A stretch of DNA of 64,000 nt from Novosphingobium sp. ERN07 (lineage in GTDB: Bacteria > Pseudomonadota > Alphaproteobacteria > Sphingomonadales > Sphingomonadaceae). This document shows positions 56,273 through 64,000 of the stretch, one piece after another (the first letter of the stretch is position 1; every line of letters begins with the position of its first letter). The notes beneath the pieces are model-generated. The model saw only the letters and a list, made by a program, of their open reading frames with translations, had not been told where the DNA came from and ran no database searches. The stretch lies in assembly GCF_012641335.1 (NCBI RefSeq), contig NZ_JABAID010000002.1, forward strand, positions 310,001-374,000, in the 5' to 3' direction. The translations under genes and the position numbers were made by a program.

Positions 56273-57399
56273 CAGTCGTCGTCCTCCACGTTCACCTTCT
56301 CGCCGGTTACCTTCTGCGAAAGCGCAGCGGCCATGAACGGATCGAGCGCGCCATCCAGCACGTCGGTGGGGTTGGTCGATACCACACCGGTGCGCAGGTC
56401 TTTCACCTGCTGATAGGGTTGCAGCACATAGGACCGGATCTGGTGGCCCCAACCGATTTCGGTCTTGGCCTGATATTCACCGCTGGCCGCAGCTTCGCGC
56501 TTGGCCAGTTCCGCTTCATAGATGCGTGCCTTCAGCATCCCCATCGCGGTGGCGCGGTTCTTGTGCTGGCTGCGGTCGTTCTGGCTGGCCACGATGATGC
56601 CGGTGGGAACGTGGGTGATGCGCACCGCCGAATCGGTGGTGTTAACGTGCTGCCCACCCGCGCCCGATGCGCGATAAGTGTCGATCTTCAGGTCGGCCGG
56701 ATTGATCTCGACCTCGATATTGTCGTCGATTTCAGGATAGACCCAGACGGAGCTGAACGACGTGTGCCGCCGCGCCGAACTGTCATAGGGGCTGATGCGG
56801 ACCAGACGGTGCACGCCGCTTTCGGTCTTGGCATAGCCATAGGCGTTCTCACCCTTGATCAGCAGCGTGGCCGATTTGATCCCGGCGGCTTCACCGGCGT
56901 GATAGTCCACCAGATCAACCTTGTAACCGTGGCGTTCGGCCCAGCGCGTGTACATGCGCTGCAACATTTCGGCCCAGTCCTGGCTTTCGGTGCCGCCTGC
57001 GCCTGCGTGAACTTCAAGGAAGGCGTTGTTGGCATCGGCTTCGCCCGCCAGCAGCGCCTGAATCTTGTCATTGTCGGCGCGTTCGGCCAGCGTGGCCAAT
57101 GTGGCCAGACCTTCGCTGATCGTGGCTTCATCGTCTTCCATCTCGCCCAGTTCGATGAACTCGACGGCGTCGGCCATTTCCTGGCCGATCTGGTTGACTG
57201 TGCCGATAGCCGCCTCAAGCCGGCGCCGCTCGCGCATGACTTCTTCGGCCTTCTTGGGATCGTCCCACAGCTTGGGATCTTCGACACGGGCATTCAGCTC
57301 GTCAAGACGGCGAACCGCACGGTCCCAGTCGAGGAACTTGCGCACCAGTGCCAGCGCAGCATTGATGCGGTCGATGTGGGCCTGCCCTTCGGCACGCAT
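56272..57399 (-). CDS. prfB: Peptide chain release factor 2
   Basis: A 375-residue release factor recognising UGA/UAA. GGQ is at 248-250 in SGAGGQHVNTTDSAVR, for peptidyl-tRNA hydrolysis. The position of the SPF stop-codon tripeptide reads S203-P204-Y205 in RISPYDSSARRHTSF. The frame is continuous from the ATG at 57399, so the programmed +1 frameshift of E. coli prfB is absent. It leads an operon with the lipoprotein methyltransferase and flavin oxidoreductase genes. Confidence 0.93.
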   Translation of the reverse strand: MRAEGQAHIDRINAALALVRKFLDWDRAVRRLDELNARVEDPKLWDDPKKAEEVMRERRRLEAAIGTVNQIGQEMADAVEFIELGEMEDDEATISEGLATLATLAERADNDKIQALLAGEADANNAFLEVHAGAGGTESQDWAEMLQRMYTRWAERHGYKVDLVDYHAGEAAGIKSATLLIKGENAYGYAKTESGVHRLVRISPYDSSARRHTSFSSVWVYPEIDDNIEVEINPADLKIDTYRASGAGGQHVNTTDSAVRITHVPTGIIVASQNDRSQHKNRATAMGMLKARIYEAELAKREAAASGEYQAKTEIGWGHQIRSYVLQPYQQVKDLRTGVVSTNPTDVLDGALDPFMAAALSQKVTGEKVNVEDDD

Positions 57400-57527
57400 G
57401 GCGGGAAACTCCGGTCAAAACGCAAAACGAACTGCGCCGCTTAGCGAAGCGGGCAGGCATGTAAAGCCCAAGCGTGAAATGGGTTTCGGTTTGGCGATCA
57501 AACGACATGCGTAAGCCAGCGCCGTGA

Positions 57528-57600
57528 CCCCCACCCCTCCCTCAAGGGAGGGGCGCGAGACTTATCGAACCGCAGGTGAGATTAGTCGCAGCGGGGAGGG
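57528..57600 (+). repeat. About 75-bp intergenic repeat, copy B
   Basis: Starts with a stem (CCCCTCCCTCAAGGGAGGGG), continues GCGAGACTTATCGAACCGCA and ends ATTAGTCGCAGCGGGGAGGG. The same blocks, diverged, occur inverted at 49872-49952. It lies in the 242-nt gap between prfB and the peroxiredoxin gene, where nothing else was recognised. Confidence 0.7.
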
Positions 57601-57641
57601 TTTCCGACCTGTCGTGCTTGCGGCATCGCAGGTTCAGGCGC

Positions 57642-58190
57642 TCAGCCCTTGCCCTTCAGCTTGCGCACGGCGGCCAGCGTCATCTTCACATGGTCGCGGT
57701 AATCCATGTCGGAATGCACCATCACCACCTTGCCGTTGCGGGCGATGACATAGCTGGTGCGCTTGGTGAGGCCCGTGGACACGCCATCGGGCTTCTTCAG
57801 ATCGACGTCATAAGCCTTGATCACCGCCGGGCTGGCGGCGGCCACGGCAAACTTGTCACGGCAGGCCTCGGTAGAGAACTTCTGCAAGGTGGCGATATCG
57901 TCGTTTGACATGCCAACCACCGTCGCACCTGCCGCAGCAAAATCGCCGCTCGCTTCGGCAAAGGCGTGCGCTTCCAGCGTGCACCCTTGCGTGAAGGCCT
58001 TGGGGTAGAAATAGAGCACGACCGGACCCTTCTTCAGCGCCTTGGCCAAAGAGAACGCAAACGGCTTGCCCGCCAGCGCGCCCTTCGCCTCGAAAGCGGG
58101 CGCTTTCACGCCATTGGCAAGTTCCGCCGATGCCGGAACAGACAGAAGAGCGAAGGCCGCAATGGCGGCAGGCAGGGTGCGCTTGATCAT
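57642..58190 (-). CDS. Exported peroxiredoxin (AhpC/TSA, BCP-like)
   Basis: A 182-residue thiol peroxidase with a signal peptide (MIKRTLPAAIAAFALL to ASAEL), so it acts in the periplasm. The peroxidatic Cys is C70 in AFTQGCTLEAHAF, after the strand PVVLYFYPKA; a possible resolving Cys is in TEACRDKFAV. The pattern fits bacterioferritin-comigratory-protein peroxiredoxins, which reduce peroxides using thioredoxin-like donors. An exported version is less common than the cytosolic form. Confidence 0.87.
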   Translation of the reverse strand: MIKRTLPAAIAAFALLSVPASAELANGVKAPAFEAKGALAGKPFAFSLAKALKKGPVVLYFYPKAFTQGCTLEAHAFAEASGDFAAAGATVVGMSNDDIATLQKFSTEACRDKFAVAAASPAVIKAYDVDLKKPDGVSTGLTKRTSYVIARNGKVVMVHSDMDYRDHVKMTLAAVRKLKGKG

Positions 58191-58230
58191 AAACGGAAAG
58201 CTATCAGAAGCAGAGCGTTAGCGCCAATAC

Positions 58231-58276
58231 CTTTACGGGCAGTTGGGCCTTTACGGGCAGTTGGAAAAATCCAACT
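58231..58276. repeat. 18-bp tandem duplication and hairpin at PBP1A 3' end
   Basis: CTTTACGGGCAGTTGGGC (58231-58248) is directly repeated at 58249-58264, the last two bases differing. AGTTGGA (58259-58265) pairs with TCCAACT (58270-58276), a hairpin that includes the last base of the PBP1A stop codon. Probable 3'-end structure of the PBP1A transcript. Confidence 0.5.
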
Positions 58277-60810
58277 CAGTAGATCCCGCCCTGCTCCTCA
58301 AGGAAGTCCTGCTCAGCCGGAGCCTCTTCCGCCCCGCCATCGGTAATCCCCCGGGCCGCCCGCGCCCGACGCAAGGCATCGATAACCGCTTGTTTTGCAG
58401 TCACTTCACCCTCACGCGCCGTCCGCTTCGGCTCGGTGTCCGGCTTGAACGCCTCCCAGATCACCGATGCCTTCGCGGCATCGTTCTCCGGCGTCCCCCC
58501 AAACACCCGCTTGCCCGAAACGCGGTCGATCTTAACCATCCGCACGCCCTCAGGCACCCGGAAAGGAATATCCTTCCACCGCGCACGTGTTTCCTGAACA
58601 AGCTGCTTGAACACCGGCGCCGCGATCCGCCCGCCCTGCGCGTATCCGCCGAGGCTGCGGGGCTGGTCGTAACCTATGTAGACGCCCGCGATTATATCGG
58701 GCGATCCGCCGACGAACCAGACGTTGGTGGGGCCAGATGTCGTGCCGGTCTTGCCGAACAGGGGCAGGCCGAGGTCGCGCAGCGTCACCGCCGTGCCGCG
58801 CACCACCACGCCTTCGAGCATGTGGACGACCTGATAGGCGGTGCGGGGGTCCATGACCTGTTTGCCGCCCGGCTTGAAGCGCGGCATGGGCTTGCCGTCC
58901 CATTGTGGCATCGAGCAGCCATCGCAGCGACGGTTGTCGGCGCGCAGGATGACCTTGCCGTTGCGGTCCTGCACGTAGTCGACCAACGTCGGCGCGTGCT
59001 GACGGCCCTGATCGGCCAGCGCGGCATAGGCGTTGACCATCTTGAGAACGGTGGTGTCACCCGCGCCGAGTGCCATCGAGAGATAGGGTTCGTACTCGCC
59101 TATCCCCACGTTCTTGATCGTGCGGACCACCTTTTCCATGCCGACATCGTTCGCCACGCGCACGGTCATCAGGTTGCGCGATTGCTCGAGTCCCCAACGC
59201 ATGGTGTGGCTGCCCGAACCGCCTTCGTTGCCGAAGTTGCGGAAGCACTTTTCGCCCAAAGCCGCACCCTGATAAACGCAGAAAGTTCCATCGACGACCA
59301 TTGAGGCCGGCGTCATCCCGTTGTCCAGCGCGGTGGCATAGACGAAGGGCTTGATCGTGGAGCCGGGCTGGCGATTGGCCTGCGTAGCGCGGTTGAACGA
59401 GCCGAGGCGCGCATCGAAACCGCCCTGCATCGCCAGAACGCGGCCGCTCTGCGGGTCTTGCACGACCATACCGCCCGATACTTCTGGCACGGTCCGAACC
59501 GCGTAAGTCCCTGAATTGACCGGAGCGACGGCCGTAATGTCACCGGGGCGAATCTTGTCGGGCAGGCCAATCAGGTCAGCGGTAGCGCCATCCGAGAATC
59601 CGACCTTCCCGGTCGATCCGCTGCGCGACAGCAGCACGCCCACGCGCCAGTTCTGATAATTGATCGAAATGTTGCTGGTGATCAGTTCGGTCTGCCAGCG
59701 ATCACCGTCCACATCGACGCGGGCAATCGGACCATGCCAGGCCCGCCCGCCGGAATAGCGCAGCAAGGCCGAGCGCAGCGAGTTCTGCGCCGCCGTCTGC
59801 AACTGGGTGTCGAGCGAAGTGCGCACCCAGAGGCCACCAGCATAGACGCTGTTCGGCCCGTTCTCCGCCTTTTCGCCAAACTTGTCGATCAATTGGCGGC
59901 GCACTTCTTCGAGGAAATAACCCGCATCCGCCGTGTAGTTTTCGGCCCGGCGGGGTTTGAGGCCGAGCGGCATTGCTTTGGCCGCATCAGCAGCCTGCTG
60001 TGTGGCCCAACCATTGCGGACCATCTGATCGAGCACCCAGTTGCGGCGCTCGATCGCCATCGATTCATACTTGGCCCGGCCATAGCGTTCGGGCGCTTTG
60101 GGCAGGATCGCAAGAAACGCATCTTCGTGCAGTGCAAGTTCGCCCACGTCCTTGTCGAAATAGGCGCGCGCAGCCGCCTGGACGCCAAAGCTTTGCCGAC
60201 CCAGCGGAATTTCGTTGAGATAGAGTTCGAGTATCTGCTGCTTTTCCAGCACGCCTTCGATACGCCGGGCGAGGATCATTTCCTTGAGCTTGCGCGAGAT
60301 AGAATATTCATCGCCAATCAGGATGTTCTTGGCGACCTGCTGCGTAATCGTGGAGCCGCCACGGGCGCGTTCGCCCGACCCGAACTTGAGCGCATAGTCG
60401 GCAACGGCCCCGGCAAGGCCGAAAAAGTCGATCCCGCCGTGGGTCCAGAACGTCTTGTCTTCAGCCGCCAGAAAGGCGTTGATCATCGGCTCGGGAAAAT
60501 CAACGAAGCGCAATTGCACGCGCCGTTCGCGCGCATAGCTGGAAACGATTTCCCCATTGGTGCCGCGAACCATCGTCGGCAGCGGCGGCTGATAGGTCAG
60601 CAGGCTATCTGCCGATGGCAGCAGGCGAATGACCGTGACCCACAGCACGAACCACCCAACCAGCACCGCGCCAGCAAGGTAATTACCCAGACGGAACCAG
60701 CGGCTTGCCCGCCATTTCGTGCGATACCATTCGGCAAAGGTGTGCCACCGCACAAGGCCATCCTCGCGCAGGAGCTTGAACCGGGACTGCTGGGACGTGT
60801 CTTCAGCCAT
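58276..60810 (-). CDS. mrcA: Penicillin-binding protein 1A
   Basis: An 844-residue bifunctional class A PBP. One N-terminal membrane anchor (about 43-63) precedes a GT51 transglycosylase domain with E117 in AAEDKTFWTHGGID and GGSTITQQVAKN. A linker domain follows, then the transpeptidase with S484 and K487 in QPGSTIKPFVYA, SRN in LEQSRNLMTV and KTG in LFGKTGTTSGPTN. A C-terminal tail is rich in Glu and Ala. It polymerises and crosslinks peptidoglycan in the periplasm. The amidase gene lies 72 nt upstream on the same strand. Confidence 0.95.
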   Translation of the reverse strand: MAEDTSQQSRFKLLREDGLVRWHTFAEWYRTKWRASRWFRLGNYLAGAVLVGWFVLWVTVIRLLPSADSLLTYQPPLPTMVRGTNGEIVSSYARERRVQLRFVDFPEPMINAFLAAEDKTFWTHGGIDFFGLAGAVADYALKFGSGERARGGSTITQQVAKNILIGDEYSISRKLKEMILARRIEGVLEKQQILELYLNEIPLGRQSFGVQAAARAYFDKDVGELALHEDAFLAILPKAPERYGRAKYESMAIERRNWVLDQMVRNGWATQQAADAAKAMPLGLKPRRAENYTADAGYFLEEVRRQLIDKFGEKAENGPNSVYAGGLWVRTSLDTQLQTAAQNSLRSALLRYSGGRAWHGPIARVDVDGDRWQTELITSNISINYQNWRVGVLLSRSGSTGKVGFSDGATADLIGLPDKIRPGDITAVAPVNSGTYAVRTVPEVSGGMVVQDPQSGRVLAMQGGFDARLGSFNRATQANRQPGSTIKPFVYATALDNGMTPASMVVDGTFCVYQGAALGEKCFRNFGNEGGSGSHTMRWGLEQSRNLMTVRVANDVGMEKVVRTIKNVGIGEYEPYLSMALGAGDTTVLKMVNAYAALADQGRQHAPTLVDYVQDRNGKVILRADNRRCDGCSMPQWDGKPMPRFKPGGKQVMDPRTAYQVVHMLEGVVVRGTAVTLRDLGLPLFGKTGTTSGPTNVWFVGGSPDIIAGVYIGYDQPRSLGGYAQGGRIAAPVFKQLVQETRARWKDIPFRVPEGVRMVKIDRVSGKRVFGGTPENDAAKASVIWEAFKPDTEPKRTAREGEVTAKQAVIDALRRARAARGITDGGAEEAPAEQDFLEEQGGIY

Positions 60811-60882
60811 TGTGCTGCGCCTCTAGCACGGCCTCACGCGTGCAAGCCAGTACCTTAGGATCAAATCGGCTTCAAAAGCGGT

Positions 60883-61806
60883 TCAAGGCGTATCGGAACC
60901 CTGCGCCGACGGGTCCGATGCGGGCGCGCTTTCTGCGATGGAGGGCGCCTGACGTTCGGCCAGAAAAATCCCTATCGCCTTGGCAATGGTCCCGGAAAAG
61001 CCCTTGCGCCACGCCGGATCACGCATGGCCTTGGCGTCTTCATCGTTGCTGATGTAGCCCGCCTCGATCAGCGCCGATGGCAGATCGAGCGATTTCAGCA
61101 CGACAAAGGCAGCCTCACGCTGCGGTGTGGCATGGAAGCGCAATTTTCCGTCAGCTTCGCGGACGACCAGTTCCCCAAAGCGCAGCGAGCTTTTGCGCAT
61201 GTCACGCCGCGCCAGATCCACGAGGATCGAGGACACCACATCGCCTTTGCCATCAAGCGAGACGCCATTGATCGCATCGGCCTTATTTTCGCGCTGGGCC
61301 ATTGCTTCGGCCACGGCGTCGGAAGCCTTGTCCGACAGCGTATAGACTGTAGCGCCGCGTGCAGCGGTGCTTTGCGCCGCATCTGCGTGCACCGAAACGA
61401 ACAGTGCCGCGCCCAACCGGCGGGCAATATCTGCCCGTTCATCCAGAACGAGGAAGCGATCATCATCGCGCGTCATCGCAACGCGCACATCCCCTTCGGC
61501 CAGCAACCGATCACGCAGCGACCGGGCCAGCGCCAGCGTGAGATCCTTTTCCCGCTCACCATTAGCCCCGCTGGCACCAGGATCGTGGCCACCGTGCCCC
61601 GCATCGATTACCACGAGAGGGCGTGAGGTATCGGCAGGCCCCTGAATTGGTGGAAGGCCGATCCTTGTGCCCCCTTCGGGCAAATCGATGCGCACGACAT
61701 AGCGCGGCGCGATATCGGCAATACCGGTAGAGAATGCGGCCCACATCGCCGCCGCAGCCAGAACCGGCGCAGCAAATACCGCAACAATGAGGCCCCTGTC
61801 TTCCAT
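60883..61806 (-). CDS. N-acetylmuramoyl-L-alanine amidase (AmiC-type)
   Basis: A 307-residue Amidase_3 protein. A single N-terminal membrane or signal segment (about 5-28) is followed by the catalytic domain with zinc ligands in VIDAGHGGHDPGASG (His), EKDLTLALAR (Glu), and FVSVHADAAQS (His), and the catalytic Glu in ALIEAGYISN. A short Ser/Ala/Pro tail ends the protein. It cleaves the stem peptide from peptidoglycan during division. The ATG at 61806 follows GGTGG; the frame continues to a TTG at 61851. Confidence 0.9.
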   Translation of the reverse strand: MEDRGLIVAVFAAPVLAAAAMWAAFSTGIADIAPRYVVRIDLPEGGTRIGLPPIQGPADTSRPLVVIDAGHGGHDPGASGANGEREKDLTLALARSLRDRLLAEGDVRVAMTRDDDRFLVLDERADIARRLGAALFVSVHADAAQSTAARGATVYTLSDKASDAVAEAMAQRENKADAINGVSLDGKGDVVSSILVDLARRDMRKSSLRFGELVVREADGKLRFHATPQREAAFVVLKSLDLPSALIEAGYISNDEDAKAMRDPAWRKGFSGTIAKAIGIFLAERQAPSIAESAPASDPSAQGSDTP

Positions 61807-61851
61807 CCACCAACGCCTATGCTCTGCCGCCGCCAGTGCGGTCCAGCGCAA

Positions 61852-62395
61852 AATGACGGGTATGGTTAACGGATTCGTCTCGCCATTGTTTTAATTGCCG
61901 CTTTGCAATTGCAGTGCTAGCACCCATCTACCGGGGCGAGCCAGCAACGGAGCGTTTCACGCCGAAACCGCCAGAAAGCGCAAGACTTGCGCTGCGGTGG
62001 GCGAGGAAAACCTGCTGGCGAAGATCCTGTAATCGTGGGAGAAAGAAGCGAAATCGCTCCTCTGCCACGCCACAAGGTTGATGTAGTGATGATGAGCCGC
62101 GTTTCGTTCCTGCCAAACTGCCCCACGAGGGCAGTTGCGGCTTGGACGATTTGCGACACGCGCATTTCGCCGCGAATTGTCTTCATTGCAGACACAAACC
62201 AACCGCCGCCGGGCGGCGAGCGACAGGGCAAGGCAGCCGAGATGCTGCGCGCCGAAACGCTCCGATCCGGCAAACCCGCATTCGCGATCACCGCTGACAC
62301 GGAACCATTCCGGTCGCCACGGTGCCGCGCATCCCACAAGATCCGCGCCAGACACGCAGGGGCAACCCGGCGGCGGCGCGGCTGGAGAATTTATA
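61852..62395 (+). other. 544-nt non-coding leader upstream of RNase E gene
   Basis: No supported gene lies between the divergent amidase start and rne. The stretch includes several short inverted repeats, for example GAAGCGAAATCGCTCC near 62045-62060, and a GC-rich run CCGCCGCCGGGCGGCGA near 62204-62220. Long structured leaders that mediate RNase E autoregulation are known in other bacteria; whether that holds here is open. Promoters for both divergent genes should lie near 61852-61930. No tRNA was seen. Confidence 0.45.
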
Positions 62396-64000
62396 ATGAC
62401 CACGCGCATGTTAATCGATGCGCGCCACCAGGAAGAAACCCGGGTGGCGGTGCTGAAGGGCAATCGGATTGAAGAGTTCGACTTTGAATCTGCCGATCAC
62501 AAGCAGATCAAGGGCAATATCTACCTCGCCAAGGTAACACGAGTAGAACCATCGTTGCAGGCGGCGTTCGTCGATTTCGGCGGCAACCGGCACGGGTTCC
62601 TTGCGTTCAGCGAAATCCACCCTGACTACTATCAGATTCCCAAGGAAGACCGCGAAGCGCTGCTGGCTGAAGAGGCCGCGCACGCTGAGGAAGAGGCCGC
62701 GCTGCGCGCCGCCGAAGACGCGGACGACGAAGATTACGCCGATGGCGAAAGCTATGATTCCGAAGATGGCGTGACCGAAGTCGACACGTCGGAAAAGGAT
62801 CAGGTCGCCACCATCGAAGGTGGTGTGGTCGAGAACGGGTTCGACCACGACGCCGAAGAAAACTACGACGCCGAAGCGTCGGACGCTTCCGATGAAGGCG
62901 AAGACGGTGGTGATAATCGTCGTCGCGGGCGGCAGGGCCGTCGCCGTCAGGGTGGCCGTTCGCAGGGCAAGGAAGCCGACGAACTGCGCGCCAAGCGCAT
63001 GGCACTGCGCCGCCGTTACAAGATTCAGGACGTGATCCAGCGCCGTCAGGTGCTGCTGGTGCAGGTCGTCAAGGAAGAGCGTGGGAACAAGGGCGCTGCC
63101 CTCACCACCTATCTCAGCCTTGCGGGCCGTTACTGCGTGCTCATGCCGAATTCGAGCCACGGTGGCGGCATCAGCCGCAAGATCAACTCTTCGGCTGATC
63201 GCAAGCGGTTGAAAACGATCATTTCCGAACTTGAACTGCCGCGTTCGATGTCGTGCATCGTGCGCACCGCCGGGTTGCAGCGCACCAAGACCGAGATCAA
63301 GCGCGACTTCGACTACCTCGCCCGCCTTTGGGACGAGATTCGCGAACGCACGATGACGTCGGTTGCGCCTGCGCTGATCCATTCGGATTCCGATCTAATC
63401 AAGCGCGCGATCCGCGACATCTACAATCGCGAAATCGAGGAAGTGGTGGTCGAAGGCGAGTACGGATATCGTGCTGCCAAGGACTTCATGAAGCTGCTGA
63501 TGCCCAGCCACGCCAAGCGGGTGAAGGCCTATGCCGATCCGGTGCCGCTGTTCCAGCGCTATGGCGCGGAAGACCAGTTGACCGCGATGTATGATCCGGT
63601 GGTCCAGCTCAAGAGCGGCGGCTATCTGGTGATCAACCCGACCGAAGCGCTGGTTTCGATCGACATCAACTCTGGCCGTTCCACCAAGGAACACGGCATC
63701 GAACAGACCGCCGTTGCCACCAACCTTGAAGCGGCGCGCGAAATCGCCCGCCAGCTTCGCCTGCGCGACATGGCCGGGCTGGTCGTGATCGACTTCATCG
63801 ACATGGAATACGGATCGAACGTCCGCAAGGTCGAGAAGGCGATGAAAGACGCGCTGAAGAACGACCGGGCGCGCATTCAGGTGGGCCGTATTTCGGGCTT
63901 CGGCCTGATGGAAATGAGCCGCCAGCGCCTGCGCACGGGCGTGCTGGAAGCGACGACGCGCGGTTGCCCGCACTGCGATGGCACCGGGCTTGTCCGTACC
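62396..64000 (+). CDS. rne: Ribonuclease E, 5' part (runs off window)
   Basis: The first 535 codons are present and the gene continues past the window edge. An S1 RNA-binding domain (about 35-80 and 205-255) is split by an insert at about residues 83-205, first acidic (EEAAHAEEEAAL, DADDEDYADGE) and then Arg/Gly-rich (RRRGRQGRRRQGGRSQG). The RNase H-like and DNase I-like domains follow, with catalytic D423 in VSIDINSGRST and the IDFIDM segment (466-469). The Zn-link is C524-P-H-C527. RNase E starts most mRNA decay and processes rRNA. The ATG at 62396 opens MTTRMLIDARHQEETRVAV, typical of the family. Confidence 0.95.
   Translation, partial: MTTRMLIDARHQEETRVAVLKGNRIEEFDFESADHKQIKGNIYLAKVTRVEPSLQAAFVDFGGNRHGFLAFSEIHPDYYQIPKEDREALLAEEAAHAEEEAALRAAEDADDEDYADGESYDSEDGVTEVDTSEKDQVATIEGGVVENGFDHDAEENYDAEASDASDEGEDGGDNRRRGRQGRRRQGGRSQGKEADELRAKRMALRRRYKIQDVIQRRQVLLVQVVKEERGNKGAALTTYLSLAGRYCVLMPNSSHGGGISRKINSSADRKRLKTIISELELPRSMSCIVRTAGLQRTKTEIKRDFDYLARLWDEIRERTMTSVAPALIHSDSDLIKRAIRDIYNREIEEVVVEGEYGYRAAKDFMKLLMPSHAKRVKAYADPVPLFQRYGAEDQLTAMYDPVVQLKSGGYLVINPTEALVSIDINSGRSTKEHGIEQTAVATNLEAAREIARQLRLRDMAGLVVIDFIDMEYGSNVRKVEKAMKDALKNDRARIQVGRISGFGLMEMSRQRLRTGVLEATTRGCPHCDGTGLVRT

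Noticed and set aside
56272..57399. Programmed frameshift in prfB
   Set aside because: The frame is continuous from start to stop, with no in-frame early UGA.
61987..62472. 161-codon plus-strand frame across the rne start
   Set aside because: It overlaps the well-supported RNase E start in another frame and has no recognisable pattern.

Overview
The window reads as the chromosome of a free-living, high-GC alphaproteobacterium, most likely of the Sphingomonadales (Novosphingobium/Sphingobium-like). The basis is the paired TonB receptors, the alphaproteobacterial nuoA-N order, RNase J together with RNase E, a DUF1467 gene, and gene content typical of that order. No rRNA or tRNA gene, phage, transposase or CRISPR array was seen.

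Region 1 (1-18.1 kb) is a periplasmic alcohol-oxidation island. It holds a type I PQQ alcohol dehydrogenase with the extra aspartate of lanthanide-dependent enzymes (D317/D319). Around it are a PedF-type cytochrome c, an XoxJ/MxaJ-like binding protein, a PQQ-associated beta-propeller, a quinoprotein-relay zinc hydrolase, a porin and two TonB-dependent receptors. A cytosolic NAD aldehyde dehydrogenase with EthD-like and DUF779 partners would oxidise the aldehyde product. Control genes are a LuxR-type response regulator and a FIST-domain sensor coupled to a soluble hybrid kinase (NosP/NahK-like). A motif close to CCAAGGTGCAATTG recurs upstream of the dehydrogenase, beta-propeller, porin and aldehyde dehydrogenase, with a weaker copy facing the cytochrome. 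This looks like one regulon.

Region 2 (18.3-25.6 kb) is phosphate sensing and uptake: phoR, pstSCAB, phoU, phoB. A triple-repeat Pho box overlaps the end of phoR.

Region 3 (25.6-46.1 kb) is a long minus-strand run: complex I nuoA-N, then birA, coaX, rnj, a DUF1467 gene and a GT22-type glycosyltransferase. Oddities are two extra small genes between nuoD and nuoE, a palindromic repeat pair between nuoF and nuoG, a His/Asp-rich loop in NuoL, and an unusual extension of about 133 residues on NuoH.

Region 4 (46.2-64 kb) is mixed housekeeping: a coniferyl-aldehyde-type dehydrogenase, prepilin peptidase, acetyl-CoA acetyltransferase, an SH3 protein, a 2-hydroxyacid dehydrogenase, an ammonium transporter, an AT-rich orphan membrane protein, a prfB/lipoprotein methyltransferase/nitronate monooxygenase operon, a peroxiredoxin, PBP1A, an amidase and the 5' part of RNase E. 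Two families of intergenic repeats occur here, and one is shared with the nuo operon.
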